Positions 1 through 5,209 of a stretch of 5,323 nucleotides of DNA are shown here, piece by piece. The stretch comes from UBA11524 sp051886675. Its GTDB lineage: Bacteria > Bacillota > Clostridia > Christensenellales > Aristaeellaceae. Within the stretch, counting starts at the first letter, position 1. Every line of letters starts with the position of its first letter. The notes beneath the pieces were generated by a model that was not told the DNA's origin, did no database searches, and saw nothing but the letters and a program-made list of their open reading frames with translations. The stretch is taken from positions 1 through 5,323 of the forward strand of contig JBJEYH010000158.1 in the NCBI GenBank assembly GCA_051886675.1, written 5' to 3'. Made by a program: the position numbers and the translations under genes.

Positions 1-976
1 GACCGTGGTGGAGTTCCCCGGCATCATGCCCAACCCCACCTACGCCAAGGTGCAGGAGGGCGCGCGGCTGGCCCGGGAGCATCGGGTCGACCTGATCCTG
101 GCGGTGGGCGGGGGCTCGGTATCGGACTGCTGCAAGGCGGTGTCCGCCCAGGCCATGCTGGACGAGGATCTCTGGGACATGGAGATGACCAGGCACACCT
201 ACCCCAGCCGTTTCATCCCGCTGGGCGTGATCGTCACGGCGTTTGGCACCGGGTCGGAGATGAACGCCGGCGCGGTCATCACCCACGAGGAAAAGAAGAT
301 CAAGACCGGCGTCTTCGGCGCGCAGGCGGATTTCGCCTTCCTCGACCCGGGGTATTCCATGACCGTGCCCTTCGGGCAGGTGATGTCCGGGGCCTTCGAC
401 ACCCTGAGCCACGCCATGGAGACCTACTTCGGCAAGCCCAACGAAAACAACCTCTCCGATGACATCAACGAGGCCCTCATGCGCAGCGTCATCCGGAACA
501 TGCGCGTCCTGCTGAAGGATCCGCAAAGCTACGAGGCCCGGAGCGAGCTGGCCTGGGCCTCCGCCATGGCGGAAAACGGCATCCTGAAGATCGGCAAGGT
601 GACGGACTTCCAGTGCCACCAGCTCGAGCATCAGCTGGGCGCGTACACCGACTGCAACCACGGCAGAGGACTGGCCGTGCTGCACCCCGCGCTGTACCGG
701 CGCATCTGCCGGGACAACGTGAAGCGCTTTGCCCGCTTCGCGCAGAAGGTATGGGACATCGCGCCCGGAGCCACGGAGGAAGAAACGGCCCTGGCCGGAG
801 TGGAGGCGCTGGCGGCGTTCATCCGGGAAACCGGCCTGCCCGCGACGCTGACGGAGCTGGGCATTCCCGAGGACGCCGACCTGCGCGCCGTGGCGGAATC
901 CACCCGGATCTCCCAGGGCTGCTGCAGGCAGCTGACCCGCGATGAGCTTTACGACGTCCTGCTGGCGTGCCGGTGA
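1..976 (+). CDS. Iron-containing alcohol dehydrogenase (YqhD/butanol dehydrogenase type), 5' truncated by window edge
   Basis: Group III metal-dependent alcohol dehydrogenase, a cytosolic enzyme that interconverts aldehydes or ketones and alcohols using NAD(P)H. The first complete codon is at base 2, and the reading frame is open to the left edge, so the GTG at 5 is unlikely to be the start. Numbering from base 5, the nucleotide-binding loop GGGSVSD is at residues 35-41 and GTGSE at 81-85. The metal ligands expected for the family are D132 and H136 (FDTLSHAME), H209 (HQLEHQLG) and H219 (CNHGRG), so the active site looks intact. Family members are about 385 residues and 323 are seen here, so about 60 N-terminal residues (the start of the Rossmann-like domain) are missing. 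The stop TGA is 23 bases before the next gene. Family assignment is firm; substrate and NADH versus NADPH preference cannot be read from the sequence. Confidence 0.93.
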   Translation, partial: TVVEFPGIMPNPTYAKVQEGARLAREHRVDLILAVGGGSVSDCCKAVSAQAMLDEDLWDMEMTRHTYPSRFIPLGVIVTAFGTGSEMNAGAVITHEEKKIKTGVFGAQADFAFLDPGYSMTVPFGQVMSGAFDTLSHAMETYFGKPNENNLSDDINEALMRSVIRNMRVLLKDPQSYEARSELAWASAMAENGILKIGKVTDFQCHQLEHQLGAYTDCNHGRGLAVLHPALYRRICRDNVKRFARFAQKVWDIAPGATEEETALAGVEALAAFIRETGLPATLTELGIPEDADLRAVAESTRISQGCCRQLTRDELYDVLLACR

Positions 977-986
977 AGCATGGAAC

Positions 987-991
987 GGAGG
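987..991 (+). promoter_or_regulatory. Ribosome binding site fixing the start of the cysteine-motif flavoprotein
   Basis: GGAGG lies 8 bases before ATG 1000. The frame is open further upstream to 967 (a GTG inside the Fe-ADH 3' end), but that codon has no such site, so ATG 1000 is the chosen start. Confidence 0.85.
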
Positions 992-999
992 AATATCCC

Positions 1000-1539
1000 A
1001 TGGGCAAGAAGGTACTGATTCTCTCCGGAAGCCCCCGGAAGGGCGGCAATTCCGACCTCCTGTGCGACGAGTTCGCCCGGGGCGCGGCGGAAAGCGGTCA
1101 TGACGTCGAAAAGATCCGCGTGGCGACGAAGAAAATCGCCCCCTGCTCCGGCTGCTGCTTCTGCCGGGAGCATCGCGGGCAGTGCGTCCATCAGGACGAC
1201 ATGGCGGAGCTGCTGCAGAAGATGATCGACGCGGACGTGCTGGTGCTGGCCACCCCCGTGTACTTCTACGCCGTCGCCGCGCAGCTCAAGGCGGTGATCG
1301 ACCGCACGGTGGCCCGCTGGCTGGAGGTGAAGAACAAGGAGTTCTACTACATCGTCACCATGGCCGATGAGGATCCCGCCTCCGCCGATACCACGCTGGC
1401 CTGCCTGCGGGGCTACGCGGACTGCGTGAACGGCGCGGTGGAGAAGGGCGTGATCGTGGCCGGGGGCGTGTACGAGCCGGGCCGGGTGAAGGGCCTGCCC
1501 GCCATGACCGACGCCTTCAACATGGGCAGACACGTGTAA
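1000..1539 (+). CDS. NAD(P)H-dependent flavoprotein oxidoreductase, flavodoxin/FMN reductase fold with Isf-like cysteine motif
   Basis: A 179-residue cytosolic flavodoxin-fold protein that probably binds FMN and passes electrons from NAD(P)H, or another donor, to quinones, nitro compounds or an unknown partner. The N-terminal strand and phosphate loop read VLILSGSPRKGGNSD (residues 5-19), the usual FMN phosphate-binding loop. The second flavin loop, LATPVYFY, is at 83-90. Between them, C49, C52, C55 and C62 give the spacing CX2CX2CX6C, followed by QDDM. This matches the compact cysteine motif known from archaeal iron-sulfur flavoproteins (Isf), where it holds a 4Fe-4S cluster. An extra Cys sits at 53. 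Many bacterial relatives keep this motif without a demonstrated cluster, so the Fe-S centre is inferred. ATG 1000 is chosen because GGAGG lies 8 bases upstream. The gene is 23 bases after the Fe-ADH and 13 before the next gene, so it is probably co-transcribed. Confidence 0.88.
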   Translation: MGKKVLILSGSPRKGGNSDLLCDEFARGAAESGHDVEKIRVATKKIAPCSGCCFCREHRGQCVHQDDMAELLQKMIDADVLVLATPVYFYAVAAQLKAVIDRTVARWLEVKNKEFYYIVTMADEDPASADTTLACLRGYADCVNGAVEKGVIVAGGVYEPGRVKGLPAMTDAFNMGRHV

Positions 1540-1544
1540 GGGGG
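1539..1544 (+). promoter_or_regulatory. Ribosome binding site supporting the long, signal-bearing start of the first AKR
   Basis: AGGGGG lies 8 bases before ATG 1553 and overlaps the last base of the preceding stop codon. The in-frame internal ATGs at 1691 and 1703, which would give an ordinary cytosolic AKR, follow only C-rich coding sequence with no purine-rich site. This favours translation of the N-terminal extension. Confidence 0.75.
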
Positions 1545-1552
1545 CAACGGTC

Positions 1553-2593
1553 ATGATGAGGAAGCTGACGGCATGGCTCTGCGGGCTGATGCTTGCGCTG
1601 GGCCTTGCTGCTCCCGGCCTTGCGGAGGGCGTCCCGCCGGTGGAAGCCCCCGGCAGCGGCCCGGCCGACGCCGCCGCCATCCCCGCCGTCATGGACGTGC
1701 CCATGCTCACCCTGAACAACGGCGTGCAGATGCCGCAGTTCGGCCTGGGCACGCAGATCCAGAGCCTGGAAAGCGGCGATCCGGGCGTACTGAACCGCAC
1801 CTCCCGGGAGGCCGTCCGCGCCGCGCTGGAGGCGGGCTACCGCCATCTGGACGACGCCCACGGCTACCTCAACGAGCGGGGCGTGGGGCAGGGCATTGTG
1901 GACAGCGGCGTCCCCCGGGAGGAAATCTGGATCACCGACAAGCTGTGGCCCAGCGAGTACGCCGACGCCTACGACGCGGTTGACCGGATGCTGGAGCGGC
2001 TGGGCGTCAGCTACCTTGACCTGGTGTACCTGCATCATCCGGCGGGGGATATTGACACGATTGTCAGCGCGTGGCAGGGGCTGGAGCAGGCCTACCGGGA
2101 GGGGAAGATCCGCGCGCTGGGCATCAGCAACTTCGACAACCGCATGGACGCCTTCAACGCCATCATGGCCCAGGAGATCAGGCCCCAGGTGATGCAGATC
2201 GAATGCCATCCCTTCGCGCAGCGGCTGGAAACCCGGGCGCTGGCCGCGCAGTACGGCATCCAGGTGGAGTGCTGGTATCCGCTGGGGCATGGGGATCAGC
2301 GGCTGCTGAACGCGGACACGCTGGAGGCCATCGCCGCGGCCCACGGCAAAAGCGTGGTGCAGGTCATCCTGCGCTGGCACATTCAGGAGGGCTTCTCGGT
2401 GATACCCGGCTCCACCAACCCCGACCACATGCGGGAGAACATCGACATCTTCGACTTCGCGCTGACGGAGGACGAAATGGCCCGGATCCGCGCCATGGAT
2501 CAGGGCGAGGGCGGGCGGTACTTCAGCATCAACTACGATTTCATGGGCGGATGGTTCACCAGCCCCGTCCGGGAATGGGACGGCGAATTCTGA
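1553..2593 (+). CDS. Aldo/keto reductase, AKR5-like, with N-terminal signal peptide or membrane anchor
   Basis: A (beta/alpha)8-barrel carbonyl reductase of 346 residues. Residues 1-24 look like a Sec signal: basic MMRK, then a hydrophobic stretch (about 5-20), then APGLA before E25. A Pro/Ala/Gly-rich linker (about 26-46) follows, and the AKR domain begins at MLTLNNGVQMP (51-61). The catalytic tetrad is complete: D100, Y105 (DDAHGY), K130 (TDKLW) and H161 (LHHPAG). The cofactor loop IPGSTNPDHMREN (284-296) has G286 and H292 where NADPH-dependent AKRs have Lys and Arg. Domain features such as WYPLGHGD (241-248) are shared with the AKR at 4082, so the two are paralogues. This copy has a longer first loop (about 68-84) and a different aromatic tail (about 323-346). 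ATG 1553 is supported by AGGGGG upstream; a second ATG follows at 1556. Fold and active site are near certain. Export is a strong prediction but odd for an enzyme needing NAD(P)H. Confidence 0.9.
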   Translation: MMRKLTAWLCGLMLALGLAAPGLAEGVPPVEAPGSGPADAAAIPAVMDVPMLTLNNGVQMPQFGLGTQIQSLESGDPGVLNRTSREAVRAALEAGYRHLDDAHGYLNERGVGQGIVDSGVPREEIWITDKLWPSEYADAYDAVDRMLERLGVSYLDLVYLHHPAGDIDTIVSAWQGLEQAYREGKIRALGISNFDNRMDAFNAIMAQEIRPQVMQIECHPFAQRLETRALAAQYGIQVECWYPLGHGDQRLLNADTLEAIAAAHGKSVVQVILRWHIQEGFSVIPGSTNPDHMRENIDIFDFALTEDEMARIRAMDQGEGGRYFSINYDFMGGWFTSPVREWDGEF

Positions 2594-2614
2594 ACACGAA
2601 AGGATGACTGACCC

Positions 2615-3064
2615 ATGCGCATACTGTTCATCAACGGCAGCCCCGACAGGCAGGGGAATACCGCCGCGCTGGCGGCGGAGCTTCTGCAGGGCAGGCCCTA
2701 TGACACCCTGCAGCTGACCGACCTGACCATCGGCGCCTACGGCCAGAGTCTCCCCGGCGACGGGATGGATACCGTCATCGCCGCCATGGAGGGGGCGGAC
2801 ACCATCGTCATCGGCTCGCCGGTGTACTGGCACAATCTCTGCGGCAGCGTCCGCAACGTGCTGGATCGCTTCTACGGCCGGGTGGAAAAGGGCGCGCTGG
2901 CCGGACGGCGGCTGTTCTTCCTGTTCCAGGGGGCGGCCCCGGAGAAGTGGATGCTGGAGGCCGGCGAATACACCATGAAGCGGTTCGCTTCCCTGTACGG
3001 CATGACCTGGATGGGCATGGCCACCAGCAGGCAGGAAGCGGCGCAGCTAAGCAAGGAAGTGTGA
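2615..3064 (+). CDS. Short NAD(P)H-dependent FMN reductase / flavodoxin-fold protein
   Basis: A 149-residue cytosolic flavodoxin-fold protein, expected to bind FMN and act as a small flavin or quinone reductase. The phosphate loop reads FINGSPDRQGNT (residues 5-16) and the second flavin loop IVIGSPVYWHN (64-74), followed by the helix with NVLDRFYG (81-88) typical of the family. It lacks the cysteine motif of the flavoprotein at 1000 (only C76 is present), so it is a plain flavoprotein and not a duplicate of that gene. It is slightly short for the family (usually 150-190). AAAGGA about 10 bases upstream supports ATG 2615. It starts 21 bases after the exported AKR and ends 1 base before the next AKR, whose ribosome site lies inside its last codons, so the two are probably translationally coupled. 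The physiological acceptor is unknown. Confidence 0.85.
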   Translation: MRILFINGSPDRQGNTAALAAELLQGRPYDTLQLTDLTIGAYGQSLPGDGMDTVIAAMEGADTIVIGSPVYWHNLCGSVRNVLDRFYGRVEKGALAGRRLFFLFQGAAPEKWMLEAGEYTMKRFASLYGMTWMGMATSRQEAAQLSKEV

Positions 3065-3065
3065 C

Positions 3066-4064
3066 ATGCAGTACCGCACACTGGGCAAGGATCTGACCGT
3101 ATCCGCCGTGGGCCTTGGCTGCATGGGCATGAGCCATGCCTATGGCGCGCCCGCCGACACGAAGGAAATGACCAGCCTGCTGGCACAGGCCGTGGACATG
3201 GGCTGCACCTTCTTTGACACGGCGGAGGTCTACGGCACGCCGGAGGATCCCCATGCCAACGAGGAGCTGGTGGGCGCGGCCCTGCGGCCCTTCCGGGACA
3301 GGGTGGTCATCGCCACCAAGTTCGGCATCCGCTTCGACCAGACCAGTCCCGCCGCCAACAAGCCCCTGCTGCCGGATTCCCGGCCGGAGACGATCCGCGC
3401 GTCGGTGGAAGCGTCGCTCCGGCGGCTGCACACCGACCGCATCGACCTGTACTACCAGCACAGGCAGGATCCGAAGGTACCCGTGGAGGACGTGGCGGAG
3501 GTCATGCGGCAGCTGATGCGCGAGGGGAAGATCCTCCACTGGGGCCTGTCGGAGGTCACGGAGGATACCCTCCGCCGGGCTCACGCCGTCTGCCCGGTGA
3601 CCGCCGTGCAGAACCGCTATTCTATGATGGCCCGCTGGTACGAGAGCCTGTTCCCCGCGCTGGAGGAGCTGGGCATCGGGTATGTGGCGTTCTCGCCCCT
3701 GGCCAACGGCTTCCTCTCCGGAAAGTACGGCAAGACCTCCCGCTTCGACCCGCGGACGGACTACCGCAGCGTGATGCCCCAGTTCCGGCCGGAAGCCATC
3801 GACCGCAACCGGGCCCTGCTGGACTTGCTGAGCGGCCTGGCGGCGGACAGGGGCGCGACCCCCGCGCAGATCTCCCTGGCGTGGATGCTGTGCAAAAAGC
3901 CGTATCTGGTACCGATCCCCGGCACCCGCCGGCCGGAGCGGCTGGAGGAAAACCTCGGGGCCGCGGCGATCGCGCTGTCCGCGGATGAGGTGGACGCCAT
4001 CGACCGGGCGCTGGATGAAATGGACATGTCGCCGGTTTTCGGCGGAACCCCCGTGGTCAAATGA
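3066..4064 (+). CDS. Aldo/keto reductase, long-loop 'YakC/AKR13-like' type
   Basis: A 332-residue cytosolic barrel reductase for aldehydes or ketones. It opens with the family start MQYRTLGKDLTVSAVGLGCM. The catalytic tetrad is intact: D51 and Y56 in FDTAEVYG, K85 in ATKFG, H132 in YYQHRQDPKVPVEDV. AFSPLANGFLSG (208-219) is the conserved strand-7 segment, and IPGTRRPERLEEN (284-296) is the NADP(H) phosphate loop with R288, R289 and R292. Unlike the two AKR5-like proteins here, it keeps the Arg-rich NADPH signature. Length is normal for the subfamily. It starts 1 base after the preceding stop, using AAGGAAG (3053-3059) inside the upstream gene. It is clearly a different AKR subfamily from its neighbours, so the operon combines two lineages rather than three copies of one. 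Substrate cannot be predicted. Confidence 0.92.
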   Translation: MQYRTLGKDLTVSAVGLGCMGMSHAYGAPADTKEMTSLLAQAVDMGCTFFDTAEVYGTPEDPHANEELVGAALRPFRDRVVIATKFGIRFDQTSPAANKPLLPDSRPETIRASVEASLRRLHTDRIDLYYQHRQDPKVPVEDVAEVMRQLMREGKILHWGLSEVTEDTLRRAHAVCPVTAVQNRYSMMARWYESLFPALEELGIGYVAFSPLANGFLSGKYGKTSRFDPRTDYRSVMPQFRPEAIDRNRALLDLLSGLAADRGATPAQISLAWMLCKKPYLVPIPGTRRPERLEENLGAAAIALSADEVDAIDRALDEMDMSPVFGGTPVVK

Positions 4065-4067
4065 AAG

Positions 4068-4073
4068 AAAGGA
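4068..4073 (+). promoter_or_regulatory. Ribosome binding site that favours GTG 4082 over ATG 4061
   Basis: AAAGGA lies 8 bases before GTG 4082. ATG 4061, which overlaps the previous stop as ATGA, has no SD upstream, and ATG 4073 overlaps the SD itself. Starting at 4082 gives MDYVTLNNGVRMP, which lines up with the usual AKR5 N terminus. Confidence 0.7.
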
Positions 4074-4081
4074 TGATATCC

Positions 4082-4927
4082 GTGGATTACGTCACGCTGA
4101 ACAACGGCGTCCGGATGCCCATGGCAGGCATCGGCACCTTCATGCTGAGCCCGGAGGAGGCGGAGGCCTCCGTGCTGAGCGCGCTGCAGGGCGGCTGTCA
4201 GCTGATCGACACCGCCAACGCCTACATGAACGAGAAGGCCGTGGGCCGGGCCATGCGCCGCTCCGGCGTCGCCCGGGACAGGATCTTCCTGGAGACCAAG
4301 CTGTGGCCCGCGTTCTACGAGCAGCCAGACGCGGTGGAAAGGACGCTAAAGCGGCTGGGAACGGAGTACATCGACCTGCTGCTGATCCACCAGCCCGCCG
4401 GGAACTACCTGGCCGGCTACCGGCAGATGGAGCGGGCGTATCAGGCGGGGAAGGTGCGGGCCATCGGGCTGTCCAACTTCACGGTGGAACAGATCGAGGA
4501 AATCATGAGCGTGTGCAGCGTGAAGCCCGCTGTGCTGCAGACCGAGCTGCACCCGTATCATCAGGAGCGGGCGCTGAAGGCGCTGCTTGCGAAGAACGGC
4601 ATTGTGCCGCAGGCCTGGTATCCGCTGGGCCACGGCGACCGTGCGCTGCTGGAGGAGCCTGTGTTTTCCCAGCTGGGCCGTAAGTACGGCAAGACCCCCG
4701 CGCAGATCATCCTCCGCTGGCATATCCAGGACGGCAACGTGGTCATCCCCGGCTCGAAGAATCCGGCGCACATCCGGGACAACCTGGATCTGTTCGACTT
4801 CGTGCTGACGGCGGAGGAGATGGCGCAAATCGCCGCGATGAACCGCAGCGTCCGCTACTACACCAGCACCCCGGAGCTGCTGGCGAAGTACGCGCAGATG
4901 GTGCCGCCGGTGGACGAACAGGAATAA
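4082..4927 (+). CDS. Aldo/keto reductase, AKR5 / 2,5-diketogluconate reductase-like
   Basis: A cytosolic carbonyl reductase of 281 residues from the GTG start (288 if ATG 4061 is used). The N terminus DYVTLNNGVRMP is the standard AKR5 hairpin. The tetrad is D43 and Y48 (IDTANAY), K73 (ETKLW) and H103 (LIHQPAGN). WYPLGHGD (179-186) and LRWHIQ (211-216) match the AKR at 1553. The cofactor loop IPGSKNPAHIRDN (222-234) has G224 and H230 in place of the Lys and Arg that hold the NADPH phosphate, suggesting NADH use. The tail from F240 to the TAA stop is the coding part of the 206-bp tandem repeat downstream. The gene starts 17 bases after the previous stop and appears to be the last gene of the operon, because stem-loops follow at once. 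No signal peptide is seen, in contrast to its paralogue. Confidence 0.92.
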   Translation: MDYVTLNNGVRMPMAGIGTFMLSPEEAEASVLSALQGGCQLIDTANAYMNEKAVGRAMRRSGVARDRIFLETKLWPAFYEQPDAVERTLKRLGTEYIDLLLIHQPAGNYLAGYRQMERAYQAGKVRAIGLSNFTVEQIEEIMSVCSVKPAVLQTELHPYHQERALKALLAKNGIVPQAWYPLGHGDRALLEEPVFSQLGRKYGKTPAQIILRWHIQDGNVVIPGSKNPAHIRDNLDLFDFVLTAEEMAQIAAMNRSVRYYTSTPELLAKYAQMVPPVDEQE

Positions 4928-4945
4928 GAGGCGGCAAGCCGCCTC
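4928..4945 (+). other. GC-rich stem-loop directly after the AKR stop codon
   Basis: GAGGCGGC-AA-GCCGCCTC is a perfect 8-bp inverted repeat (7 bp if the loop is taken as CAAG) immediately after TAA. No T-run follows (CTGCAC), so on its own it is not a classic intrinsic terminator. It could protect the mRNA 3' end or pause polymerase before the second stem-loop. Confidence 0.7.
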
Positions 4946-4962
4946 CTGCACAAACGCTTCCG

Positions 4963-4994
4963 AAGGTCAGTCCGCCCGGCGTGGCCTGGCCCTT
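4963..4994 (+). terminator. Probable weak rho-independent terminator of the oxidoreductase operon
   Basis: GGTCAG (4965-4970) pairs with CTGGCC (4986-4991), including one U-G pair. Inside it, CCGC (4972-4975) pairs with GTGG (4981-4984), including another wobble, around loop CCGGC. The T/C opposition at 4971/4985 is unpaired. The tail CTTGTGT is only moderately T-rich. The equivalent structure in copy 2 is stronger, which supports reading this as a terminator. Confidence 0.5.
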
Positions 4995-5010
4995 GTGTCA
5001 CATCTTCGCC

Positions 5011-5133
5011 CTGACGGCGGAGGAGATGGCGCAAATCGCCGCGCTGAACCGCAGCGTCCGCTGCCGCGCCAGCGCCCCGGAGCTGCCGGAAAGGTACGCG
5101 CAGATGTCGCCGCCGGTGGACGAACAGGAATAG
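5011..5133 (+). pseudogene. Duplicated 3'-terminal fragment of the AKR (C-terminal 40 codons only)
   Basis: In frame this reads like the last 40 residues of the AKR at 4082, from LTAEEMAQIAAL to PPVDEQE, closed by TAG instead of TAA. Against the parent there are nine residue changes: M to L, Y to C, Y to R, T to A (twice), L to P, A to E, K to R and V to S. No synonymous sense change is seen. It lacks the barrel, the catalytic tetrad and the cofactor loop, so it cannot be an enzyme. The frame is open upstream and a GTG at 4981 would give 50 residues, but no well-spaced SD precedes it and the codon is GCG in copy 3. Most likely untranslated. Confidence 0.8.
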
Positions 5134-5153
5134 GAGACGGCAAGCCGTCTCCT
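5132..5153 (+). other. GC-rich stem-loop of copy 2, extended and compensated
   Basis: AGGAGACGGC-AA-GCCGTCTCCT is a perfect 10-bp inverted repeat, against 8 bp in copy 1. A to G at 5133 adds a pair, and this also changes the stop from TAA to TAG. G to A at 5137 and C to T at 5148 are partners in the same base pair, so pairing is kept by a double change. Confidence 0.75.
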
Positions 5154-5168
5154 GCGCAATTGCTTCCG

Positions 5169-5202
5169 AGGGTCAGACCGCCCGGCGCGGCCTGGCCCTT
5201 TT
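5169..5202 (+). terminator. Rho-independent terminator in repeat copy 2
   Basis: AGGGTCAG (5169-5176) pairs with CTGGCCCT (5192-5199), with one U-G pair. After an A/C mismatch, CCGC (5178-5181) pairs with GCGG (5187-5190) around loop CCGGC, and the tail is TTTTGT. Compared with copy 1, three changes strengthen it: A to G at 5170 creates a G-C pair, T to C at 5188 turns G-U into G-C, and G to T at 5201 lengthens the T-run. Confidence 0.65.
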
Positions 5203-5209
5203 GTCACAT

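Larger units (their letters stand above)
4798..5003 (+). repeat. 206-bp direct tandem repeat, copy 1 (functional gene 3' end plus 3' UTR)
   Basis: The unit runs from CTTCG inside the third AKR through its stop codon and about 76 bases of 3' UTR to TCACAT. Each landmark recurs exactly 206 bases later: CTGACGGCG at 4805, 5011 and 5217. Sequence similarity stops abruptly upstream of 4798. This copy carries the real C-terminal 42 codons of the enzyme. Confidence 0.95.
5004..5209 (+). repeat. 206-bp direct tandem repeat, copy 2
   Basis: Aligns to copy 1 without indels, with 24 differences in 206 bases by hand count (about 88% identity). Twelve differences fall in sense codons of the AKR tail, one in the stop codon, two in the codon before CTGACG, and nine in the non-coding part. 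The unit length is not a multiple of three, so the copies are in different frames relative to each other. Confidence 0.95.

Noticed and set aside
1580..1582. Cys10 of the exported AKR as a lipoprotein lipobox
   Set aside because: The preceding residues are A-W-L and the Cys sits inside the hydrophobic core, so the lipobox consensus is not met. A signal peptidase I site near GLA/E25 fits better.
949..1800. 283-codon open frame on the - strand
   Set aside because: Antisense to the cysteine-motif flavoprotein and the start of the AKR. No domain is recognisable; the composition is that of a shadow frame.
1517..2833. 438-codon open frame on the - strand, the longest uninterrupted frame in the window
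   Set aside because: It lies antisense to the exported AKR and the short flavoprotein, both of which have clear family motifs and ribosome sites. Its translation is rich in His, Val, Gly and Asp with no recognisable domain, as expected for the mirror frame of GC-rich genes.
2808..3584. 258-codon open frame on the - strand
   Set aside because: Antisense to two genes with intact motifs; its C-terminal half is a Pro/Arg/Ser-rich shadow frame.
4061..4081. ATG 4061 (ATGA overlap) as the start of the last AKR
   Set aside because: No ribosome site precedes it and it adds seven residues not usual for the family. AAAGGA is spaced correctly for GTG 4082. The overlap start cannot be fully excluded.
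4346..4951. 201-codon open frame on the - strand
   Set aside because: Antisense to the third AKR; Leu/Arg/His-rich with no domain, and it begins in the stem-loop after the AKR.
4981..5133. Possible 50-residue small protein from GTG 4981 through the duplicated AKR tail
   Set aside because: No well-placed ribosome site; the GTG lies inside the terminator stem and becomes GCG in copy 3. TTG 4993 is likewise not conserved.
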